Part shown: one piece after another, positions 1 through 5,786 of the stretch | Position numbering within the stretch: position 1 is the first letter of the stretch | Layout of the letters: the number at the start of each line of letters is the position of its first letter | Source of the DNA: Bodo saltans | Lineage: Eukaryota; Euglenozoa; Kinetoplastea; Eubodonida; Bodonidae | Assembly (NCBI GenBank): GCA_001460835.1 | Contig: CYKH01002140.1 | Location: forward strand, 734-24,813 | Length of the DNA: 24,080 nt | Reading direction: 5' to 3' | The notes under the pieces: model-generated | What the model saw: only the letters and a program-made list of their open reading frames with translations | Database searches by the model: none | Told to the model about the DNA's origin: nothing | Position numbers and translations under genes: made by a program

Positions 1-264
1 GCCTCACCACATCGACGCAAAGTGGCTGTGTGGGACTGTATCAATATTTCTGAGGAGGCGAAAGTTTTTTTGATAAAAGACGGGGTAATGACTCCATGCT
101 GACATGCGTAGCGGTTTGGGTTTTTTTTTCTTGTTCGACGCGTCGCTTGCGGTATTATCAATGTTCAGAGTTTAACAAATGACCTCTCGGCTTTCTAACA
201 AAATGACGTCGTGTTTATCCTCGCGTAAAGGAAACGAACATCAAAGAAGAATAATTGTTGTGGC
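1..264 (+). other. intergenic region upstream of the lysozyme gene; possible tail of a preceding gene
   Basis: Two + strand frames are open from the window edge: one stops at 51-53 (ending in residues GLYQYF) and one at 100-102. Either could be the C-terminal end of an upstream gene, but neither piece is recognisable. A T-rich run follows from about 120. Two in-frame ATGs (179 and 203) open a 35-codon upstream ORF that ends at 286, past the lysozyme start. It would matter only if the mature mRNA begins near 169. Nothing else is visible. Confidence 0.4.
120..168 (+). promoter_or_regulatory. candidate trans-splice acceptor for the lysozyme gene
   Basis: A T9CTT run at 121-133 is followed by pyrimidine-biased sequence and the first strong AG at 167-168. 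A second candidate AG lies at 229-230 behind a shorter pyrimidine tract. Using 229-230 gives a 34-nt leader free of upstream ATGs, whereas 168 leaves a 96-nt leader with an overlapping upstream ORF. The choice between them cannot be settled from sequence alone. Confidence 0.4.
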
Positions 265-1440
265 ATGCGCGCATTGTCCGTGCTAGTGGTCGCTTGCTTC
301 GTGCTCATGCTCGGCACCAGCAATGCACAATCGCCACTTCCTCCTTCCCAGCAATGCGGTTGGCCTGCTGTCTACGCTGGGGGTCACTTCGGACCACCCA
401 CAGTCAGACTAGCACAGTATCTCCTTGGTGGTGCCCTCCATTTGGCGAACGTCAACGCCACTGGAACTCTGACAAATTCAACGACGTTGGAGATCAAACA
501 GTTCCAAACGAGTGTTGGGTTACAAGCTGATGGATTTCTGGGACCCGAAACGTGGACGGCACTCGTCGCCGCGACGATCCTTTTTGCAACTCCCCGCCCT
601 TCAAACGACTCTGTTGCTGCAATCCTCGGCTTGCAAGATTCCCTTACTGTGAATGGGTTTCCCACCACAATGACCGGCGTGTTTGACTCCGCCACTATCA
701 CGTCGCTAGCACTCTTTCAACAAGATCGTAAAGACGCTACCTGCACCAACGGAACGTTTGTGACGACAACAACATGGCACTTACTGGCAACTGGTTGCAA
801 TGCAACTGGTATATTCTGGTTCGACGCAGGTTGGCCGCAAGGGTCGCTTTCTCTGGAGACATTGACGTGCTTGCGTGAACAAGGCGGATTCCGATTTGCA
901 ACGTACGAATGTTGGGTGGAGCAAGGACCTCAAGGCTCCTTCTGGCCAGAATGTGTGCAGAACATTGCGAACACCTGGGCGGCTGGGTACGAGGCTGTGG
1001 GAGTGTACATGTTTGCTCAGCGGTACTACGACCCGATTCCTCAAGCCCTTTGGCTTCTCGGGAACTTGACCATGCACAACGTCAGCTACCAAGCGATCAT
1101 GTTAGATATCGAGGGCGATAAGTGGGGTGAGTACACACAGGAGCAGAATCGTGAATTCATCACCTCCCTCCGTGCTGTGTTAGAGGCGGAGGGGGTCAAC
1201 GTCACGGTGTATTGTGGTGATGAGTGGCCTCACTTTTTTGGGAAGAATTTCACCACGTTTTCTGACCTACCTCTGATGTATGCGCACTATGACAACATTC
1301 CTTCGTTTTACGATTTCTTTCCAACTTACGGCGGGTGGGACAGGCCTGCAGGAAAACAGTTTTGGGACGGATCGCAAGGGGAGTCGATTTGTAACAGCGG
1401 TGAGCTGGACTGGGACTGGTCGGCCAAGCGTTTTTGGTAG
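265..1440 (+). CDS. secreted GH25-family lysozyme with N-terminal peptidoglycan-binding modules
   Basis: The 391-residue product starts with a clear signal peptide (hydrophobic residues 4-18, likely cleaved near residue 21). Residues about 46-100 form a peptidoglycan-binding-1 type module, with the typical EIKQFQ and GPETWTAL motifs. Residues about 115-178 look like a second, weaker copy (GVFDSATI, LALFQQ). Residues about 184-391 match glycoside hydrolase family 25 (N-acetylmuramidase): FDAGW supplies the N-terminal Asp (D187), and LDIEGDKW gives the DxE pair (D281/E283), E283 being the expected general acid. QFWDG (W367) and LDWDW near the end also fit the barrel. Several N-glycosylation sequons and cysteines suit a secretory or lysosomal enzyme. 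The likely role, inferred, is hydrolysis of bacterial cell walls in the food vacuole. The ATG at 265 is chosen because it begins the signal peptide. GH25 genes in protists are often proposed to be of bacterial origin. Confidence 0.88.
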   Translation: MRALSVLVVACFVLMLGTSNAQSPLPPSQQCGWPAVYAGGHFGPPTVRLAQYLLGGALHLANVNATGTLTNSTTLEIKQFQTSVGLQADGFLGPETWTALVAATILFATPRPSNDSVAAILGLQDSLTVNGFPTTMTGVFDSATITSLALFQQDRKDATCTNGTFVTTTTWHLLATGCNATGIFWFDAGWPQGSLSLETLTCLREQGGFRFATYECWVEQGPQGSFWPECVQNIANTWAAGYEAVGVYMFAQRYYDPIPQALWLLGNLTMHNVSYQAIMLDIEGDKWGEYTQEQNREFITSLRAVLEAEGVNVTVYCGDEWPHFFGKNFTTFSDLPLMYAHYDNIPSFYDFFPTYGGWDRPAGKQFWDGSQGESICNSGELDWDWSAKRFW

Positions 1441-1474
1441 GGGGCCCCTTCGTGAGCGAGTTGAGCTCACGAAG
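1441..1474 (+). other. perfect hairpin directly after the lysozyme stop codon
   Basis: GGGGCCCC at 1441-1448 starts right after the TAG. Arms of 10 nt at 1448-1457 (CTTCGTGAGC) and 1465-1474 (GCTCACGAAG) pair perfectly around a 7-nt loop. It lies in the presumed 3' UTR. Kinetoplastids do not use bacterial-type terminators, so a role in mRNA stability or translation is more plausible, but is not shown. Confidence 0.6.
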
Positions 1475-1495
1475 AAAAACAAACGAGAAAACAAA

Positions 1496-1672
1496 ATGTT
1501 GCTGGTTGAAATTTGTTTGTTGTTTTGTGGAATTTGTTTATCCGTTACAGCGTATCCACATGATTGCCGTCGTTGTTCACAACGCGGTTTTCTAAACGAC
1601 AGAAAATCGTTATCGAGAGTGAGTTTTCTAAGCCAAAGAGGGATGGCGACTATTATTATTTTTCCCCGTTAA
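1496..1672 (+). CDS. possible 58-residue small secreted peptide (doubtful)
   Basis: An ATG in the context AAACAAAATGT opens 58 codons. The first 20 residues are strongly hydrophobic and signal-peptide-like (LLVEICLLFCGICLSVTA), followed by a short basic, cysteine-containing tail (HDCRRCSQRG). It lies between the lysozyme and the ATG101-like gene. No strong polypyrimidine-AG element precedes it, and its 3' end runs into the T-rich acceptor tract of the next gene. It is not similar to anything I recognise and may be UTR noise. Confidence 0.2.
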   Translation: MLLVEICLLFCGICLSVTAYPHDCRRCSQRGFLNDRKSLSRVSFLSQRGMATIIIFPR

Positions 1673-1675
1673 GGA

Positions 1676-1693
1676 TTTTTTTGTTCATTTCAG
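1676..1693 (+). promoter_or_regulatory. trans-splice acceptor for the ATG101-like gene
   Basis: A T-rich tract ends in TTCATTTCAG, with the AG at 1692-1693. This leaves a purine-rich 24-nt leader before the ATG at 1718, with no upstream ATG. Confidence 0.65.
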
Positions 1694-1717
1694 ATCACAA
1701 ATAAGGAAAAGGAAAGA

Positions 1718-2584
1718 ATGAACTACCAGCATTTCCAATACCCTCCCGTGCGAGACGTCGCAGACCTTGCGCCGCCAAAGCCCGCCGGTAACGCGAACCC
1801 AGCTTCCAATCACCATCTACTTCGCAGCACCACGCCCTCCTCCTCCGCGCTAGCGCACCACCTCAAACCTCAGCCTCTCCGTGTCACAACAGAAGCCATC
1901 GAGCCGTTGTTCTTTGCCCTTGCATTCACGATCGAATATTCCCTCACCGTCGGAAAGAAAGACGGGCCTCTTGCTATCTTTTCCCCTCGAATCTCGTCAA
2001 GCGATATTCTCAACGTGACCTATGTGGAGGTGGAAACGCACAATCAAGCCCTTCTTGAGGCGCTGAGTCGTGCCACCGCGGCAGCCAAGCAATTACCGTT
2101 TCGTGACACCACAGTGCAATTTAAGTTACGAATTCGTGTTTCACGCAATATTCCCAGCACGAAAGGTTTTTTTGGGTTTCTCGGTGGAGGACCACAAAAG
2201 CATGTGATTGCCATGTGGGAGTTTGGCATCATCAAAACAAGAACAGAAGTCATGACTCAGCAAACAGGTGGCGCATCATTTTCCTTCCAAAGCCCTGTGT
2301 CACAGATGAACGTTCCTCTCACTGCCGCCGGTCATCATCATTATCAACACCCAAACCGCCACGCGAACCTTACGACGGCCTCCCAAGCGGCGAGCCCAAA
2401 CTCCGCGGATGATAGTCAGCACAACCTGTTGGGTGCGGTATCCGTGTACTCCAACGACCCGGTAGAAATTCGACAAGCATTGCATCACATTGTGAAAAAC
2501 ACCTTCACAGCGATCGATGCGGAATGGTACAAAGAACTACGTGTTGGCGATTTGATTTATGAAGTAGACGTGCTCGAACGGTGA
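1718..2584 (+). CDS. ATG101: ATG101-like autophagy initiation factor (divergent HORMA-type protein)
   Basis: The product has 288 residues. After a disordered Pro/Ser/His-rich N-terminus (1-54), residues 55-180 follow the ATG101 (DUF1649) order: a helix with hydrophobic strands (IEPLFFALAFTIEYSL), a strand with TYVEV, an amphipathic helix, a basic strand (VQFKLRIRV), an aromatic loop (FFGF, 151-154) where the Trp-Phe finger sits in animals, and MWEFGII (166-172) resembling the family's conserved WE-W segment. A low-complexity insert (about 182-238) precedes a C-terminal helix and strand (EIRQALHHIVKN to LIYEVDVLER). ATG101 partners ATG13 in the ATG1/ULK1 kinase complex that starts autophagy. 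It is longer than the usual ~218 residues because of the tail and insert. The match was made by eye and is weak in places. Another HORMA-like protein is the main alternative. Confidence 0.55.
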   Translation: MNYQHFQYPPVRDVADLAPPKPAGNANPASNHHLLRSTTPSSSALAHHLKPQPLRVTTEAIEPLFFALAFTIEYSLTVGKKDGPLAIFSPRISSSDILNVTYVEVETHNQALLEALSRATAAAKQLPFRDTTVQFKLRIRVSRNIPSTKGFFGFLGGGPQKHVIAMWEFGIIKTRTEVMTQQTGGASFSFQSPVSQMNVPLTAAGHHHYQHPNRHANLTTASQAASPNSADDSQHNLLGAVSVYSNDPVEIRQALHHIVKNTFTAIDAEWYKELRVGDLIYEVDVLER

Positions 2585-2959
2585 AGGGGGGGACATGAAG
2601 ACGATAGGTGTGTTGAGGAGTGGCAAAGCCAACATCGCATTTCTCCTCTGTTGAGAAAGGGTGAGAGAGAATTCAGAGGGGGGGGAAACGCCGCTGATTT
2701 TACAATAAGTGTTTTTCTCGTAGATATTTCTTTTTTTTTCTTTTCAACACCCTTTTGCTACAGAAACATGATGGGATACAAACTTGCACTATTTTATTGC
2801 CGTACACAGCAAATGTCTTCTATTGCACGCTGTTATGACCAAAGTTGCCCGCACATACTCGGCATTTTTCATCGAAGCTTTGAATGTCCTTTTCAATTGT
2901 TTATTTTTCCGCAAACAAAGTTTGTAGTCTACATTTTTCTCCCCCAACGCAAAAGCTGT
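2585..2959 (+). other. intergenic region, T-rich, no supported gene
   Basis: It has a G-run (2585-2592, again 2688-2695), then a long polypyrimidine stretch, then AT-rich sequence. The sequence from the ATG at 2768 is open and in frame with the repeat gene that follows, so a longer N-terminus is possible. Those extra 64 residues are Cys/Phe-rich and look like untranslated sequence. Confidence 0.5.
2727..2763 (+). promoter_or_regulatory. trans-splice acceptor upstream of the repeat pseudogene
   Basis: A run dominated by T (ATTTCTTTTTTTTTCTTTTC) continues to CCCTTTTGCTACAG, with the AG at 2762-2763. This is one of the best-formed acceptors in the window. It suggests the downstream gene was expressed at some time and may still be. 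Confidence 0.6.
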
Positions 2960-3410
2960 ATGCCAATACAAAACATGTCAATCGAAAAAGACATTATTAA
3001 AGCCAGAGACGCGTTTGTTGCGCAGTCTGCGCTTGCTACGACGCCACAGGCTTCCAGCAACCTCATGCTGTCGGTGACGAGCATCATCCAAGGCAACGCC
3101 TCTGCCCAAGCGCTGTTTTGAGGTCCGAGACTTGCTTGTTGCACTGTCTGTGTTTGCCACGACGCCGCAAGCTGCACACAATCTCCTGCTGTCGGTTGGA
3201 AGCATCATCCAGGGCAACGCGTCCGCGCAGGCACTGTTCGCCACGAAGGAGGTCCGAGACATGCTCGTTGCGCAGTCCGCGCTTGCTACGACGCCAGAAG
3301 CCGCAAGAAACCTCATGCTGTCGATGGAGATCTTGCAGAGGTATGAATCTTCTTCAAAGGGTTTGCTGTTTATGACAAAAGAAGTCACAGACGCAATTGC
3401 TGGCGTGTAA
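2960..3410 (+). pseudogene. frameshifted gene of 43-residue helical (ARM/HEAT-like) repeats
   Basis: Two adjacent frames share the same repeat. The first frame runs from ATG 2960 (or 2975) to a TGA at 3119-3121. The second holds 3120-3410 and ends in TAA. The unit is 129 bp (43 codons): a segment such as EVRDMLVAQSALATTPEAAR, a second helix (NLMLSVGSIIQ), then GNASAQALFATK. Between copies A and B the spacing is 121 bp instead of 129 because 8 nt are missing just before 3120, where copy B has the ATK codons. That deletion causes the frame break. The last copy diverges at MEILQRYESSSKG and ends inside a new unit. Hydrophobic spacing suggests paired helices as in armadillo or HEAT repeats, a structural inference only; the function is unknown. 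A sequencing error is possible but an 8-nt loss makes it less likely. Confidence 0.55.
3002..3400 (+). repeat. tandem 129-bp coding repeat, about three copies
   Basis: Equivalent GTT codons (the V of LVAQS or LVALS) lie at 3017, 3138 and 3267. The spacing is therefore 121 and 129 bp. The GAGGTCCGAGAC junction recurs at 3120 and 3249, and GGCAACGC at the GNAS motif recurs in copies A and B. Confidence 0.8.
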
Positions 3411-3441
3411 GCAATAAGTATTTGAGGAACTAATACTTTTT

Positions 3442-3585
3442 CAGTGAAGCAATGATCTCGAGACGCATCCGTGATTTTGACACAGCAGGTGAGGTCAAGG
3501 ACCCGACGAGGCCTGCATCGGTGGTATTGTTGCGGGCGTTGATGTTGCAGCAGTGAAGCAACTATGCCGGCATCCGTGATCTTGA
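3442..3585 (+). repeat. imperfect direct repeat, two copies about 107-109 bp apart
   Basis: CAGTGAAGCAA occurs at 3442-3452 and 3551-3561. GCATCCGTGATTTTGA at 3464 recurs as GCATCCGTGATCTTGA at 3570. The spacers between the two blocks differ in sequence and length, so this is an old, degraded duplication. Confidence 0.6.
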
Positions 3586-4154
3586 AATCTTGGGACAGTA
3601 CCTGAGGGCAAGATGCCGAAGCTGCAGCAATGAGGCAAAAGCTTACAAGGCCCACATCGTCACACTTCGATGTCATGCAGCGTCCTGAGTGTCATTCTTT
3701 CTAACGCGACGGGTTCAGAAATAGGCTCATCACAGCACACGACGAGCAATGTCAATGAAAAGCAGTTGAGCAAACGACATTGCAACATCGCAACATTTTC
3801 TGCTGCACATGTAGCAATCTTACCGCTTGATCGCGGCCGAGGGGTTTGATTTGAGAGGATGTGTCTGTCTGTAGTTTACTACTGTGGGTTTTTCAATCCT
3901 TCACTAAACGAGCAAAAGTTCTAAGAAAAGAAACATACTCTCCGTGGATGAATCCTTAGACTAAGAGGCTGTCCACCAGAGCAAAGCCAAACATCAATCA
4001 ATTCAAAATTCTCCTATGTCTGCTAGTGAATATCTCTCTTCTGCGTTGCCTGAGATTTTGCTAACGCGTTACAAGATTCGAGAACAACGAGAGAATCTGC
4101 GATTGCTTGCTGCTGTTGTTGCTACACCACAAAGAAGGTGCGAGCGAGATACAG

Positions 4155-4185
4155 TTTTTTTTCCTGTGTTGTGGTTCGCGTGAAG
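4155..4185 (+). promoter_or_regulatory. candidate trans-splice acceptor for the DUS4 gene
   Basis: T8CC leads to the AG at 4184-4185, giving a leader of about 62 nt. A later AG at 4243-4244 follows a pyrimidine-rich stretch but would leave only 3 nt before the ATG at 4248. Confidence 0.45.
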
Positions 4186-4247
4186 CAAGAGGGTAAAATT
4201 TAATTTTTGCGCATATCAACAACGCATCTCATCATCCCTGCCAGTCA

Positions 4248-5585
4248 ATGGAAGAGTCATCCGTTTTATCACGTGCCTCTGTTCCTGTTGCACAGGCTGC
4301 GGAAACTTGTTTCATCAAAACAGATCTTGCTGGCATGATTCTTGACGCTCAGAAGAAGATGATTCGCTTTACTTCGTTGTTGTCATCCTCTCCTTTCGTT
4401 GCCGAATCTGTCAATGCCGAAAAAGAAGAAGAAGAAGGTGCATTTGTTGCAGCTTCACATTCATCAACAAGTTCCACAGATCCAAAGGCGGAAACCTTCA
4501 CGTACAACGACTTAGTGAAGATTCAAGCGCCGATGGTTCGATGCAGTCGCCCTGCGTTCCGAAAACTGTGCCGCTTGTGGGGCACGACAATTTGCTACAC
4601 GCACATGATCATGTCCGAGAGTTTCTCCCAATCAGCCGAAGCTCGAGCATCAGATTTCTCATTGTATCACGGTGAAGAGAGACTTGTCACGCAACTCGCA
4701 GGAACGAGTGGCCCGACGATGGCAGCAGCGGCAGCACTCGTAGCGCCGTATTGCGATGCTGTTGACATCAACTGTGGATGCCCACAAAAGTGGGCGATGA
4801 GGGAGGGCATCGGCTCTGCACTCCTTGCGAAGCCGGAGCTCGTGGCGGATATGGTGAAGTGTATTTGGAATGCTGTGCCTGGTGAACGCCTGCCTTGCGT
4901 TGTGAAAATGAGAGTGTATGAGGATGTTCGCCAGAGCGTTGCGTTTGCTCAGCAAGTCGAAGCTGCCGGCGCCTCGTGGATTACCGTGCACGGACGCACG
5001 CCGTGGGACACGCCTAGCTCCCTCATTCGAACGTCATCGATCACGACAATAAGAGATTCGGTGCAAGTACCTGTCGTGGCAAACGGCTCTGTAGAATGTC
5101 CTCGAAGTGCAATGGGTCTGGCGCTCTCCACAGGAGTCGGGTCTGTGATGTCTGCGCGGGGTTTGCTGTCCAACCCATCCGCGTTTTACAACCCACTTCC
5201 TAATGAGGCCCTTACATTCCCAGTGCCTCTGGTGAATCCAGTGTCTGGAATTCCGATGACATGGGGTCAGCACGCCGCGACTAACCCCGCCACCGCAATA
5301 CTCCTTGACCGCGCCTCCTCCGCATCAGTGAGCGATGGCGCCCAACTTTCTTCGTGCAGCAGGTGCCCGTTGGAGGTCATTTCCGATTTCTTACGGTTAT
5401 CTGCCATGTGTGACTTGCCACTGAAAGCCACGCAGCATCACCTGCTCCTGATGGCCAACCATTACCTATCCCCTGCAGAGAGGAGTTACGTGTCACAGCA
5501 AAGGTCGAACATTGCACTATTCCGGGCGTTGCAATCCGTTGGCTTGTACCGCAACGATGGTGGAAAGGTGTCCATGGGCGCATGA
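4248..5585 (+). CDS. DUS4: DUS4-type tRNA-dihydrouridine synthase
   Basis: This FMN enzyme reduces uridine to dihydrouridine in the tRNA D-loop; DUS4 enzymes act on positions 20a and 20b using NAD(P)H. The 445-residue protein has a divergent N-terminal extension (1-85), then a TIM barrel. APMVR (94-98) binds flavin. The active-site loop INCGCPQKWA (174-183) carries the expected catalytic cysteine C178. VVKMR (K220), TVHGR (H248), VANG (277-280) and ARGLLSNP (303-310) are the standard FMN and substrate contacts. CYTHMI, INCGCPQ-W-M and SWITVHGRT are typical of DUS4 rather than DUS1, 2 or 3. A low-complexity insert (about 345-370) separates the barrel from the helical C-terminal domain (381-437). 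It is longer than the ~320-residue animal enzyme. It is likely nuclear or cytosolic; a mitochondrial address is not excluded. The start is the first in-frame ATG; M30 is a possible alternative. Confidence 0.9.
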   Translation: MEESSVLSRASVPVAQAAETCFIKTDLAGMILDAQKKMIRFTSLLSSSPFVAESVNAEKEEEEGAFVAASHSSTSSTDPKAETFTYNDLVKIQAPMVRCSRPAFRKLCRLWGTTICYTHMIMSESFSQSAEARASDFSLYHGEERLVTQLAGTSGPTMAAAAALVAPYCDAVDINCGCPQKWAMREGIGSALLAKPELVADMVKCIWNAVPGERLPCVVKMRVYEDVRQSVAFAQQVEAAGASWITVHGRTPWDTPSSLIRTSSITTIRDSVQVPVVANGSVECPRSAMGLALSTGVGSVMSARGLLSNPSAFYNPLPNEALTFPVPLVNPVSGIPMTWGQHAATNPATAILLDRASSASVSDGAQLSSCSRCPLEVISDFLRLSAMCDLPLKATQHHLLLMANHYLSPAERSYVSQQRSNIALFRALQSVGLYRNDGGKVSMGA

Positions 5586-5744
5586 TGAGCGCAATTTTTG
5601 TTTTGTTTTGTGTTTGTTTGTTTGTTCTATTGGGAGGATGTCTTCTTCGTTGTCAACAAAAATAAAACCAAAGATGCATTTTACAATCTTTCTTTGTTTT
5701 CATGAGAGGCGAAGGGGAAAGATTATAGGTTTAGAACACGTAAC

Positions 5745-5759
5745 TTTTTTCCTCGTGAG
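5745..5759 (+). promoter_or_regulatory. trans-splice acceptor for the large surface-protein gene
   Basis: TTTTTTCCTCGTGAG ends with AG at 5758-5759, leaving a 27-nt leader before the ATG at 5787. Confidence 0.5.
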
Positions 5760-5786
5760 ATTGGAGGTCTTTTTCTCCCAACATCC

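Larger units (their letters stand above)
3411..4247 (+). other. 837-nt gap with decayed repeat remnants; no intact gene
   Basis: No long + strand frame is present. A second, unrelated repeat is visible: CAGTGAAGCAA followed by GCATCCGTGAT(T/C)TTGA at 3442-3480 and again at 3551-3585. Near 4016 a 55-codon ORF (to 4183) reads MSASEYLSSALPEIL and contains LRLLAAVVATPQRR, which resembles the LVAQSALATTPQA segment of the neighbouring repeat gene. It could be the remnant 5' end of a related gene. The region looks like a graveyard of one or more members of that family. Confidence 0.45.

Noticed and set aside
179-286. 35-codon upstream ORF overlapping the lysozyme start as a regulatory uORF
   Set aside because: It exists only if the mRNA starts near 169. 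An acceptor at 229-230 would exclude it, so it cannot be claimed from sequence alone.
1448-1474. The hairpin as a bacterial-style terminator
   Set aside because: No T run follows the stem, and the genome shows kinetoplastid-type polycistronic organisation.
2978-3676. A 699-nt open frame on the - strand
   Set aside because: It is the antisense of the 43-residue repeats, starts and ends in decayed sequence, lacks an acceptor on that strand, and runs against the single-direction gene cluster.
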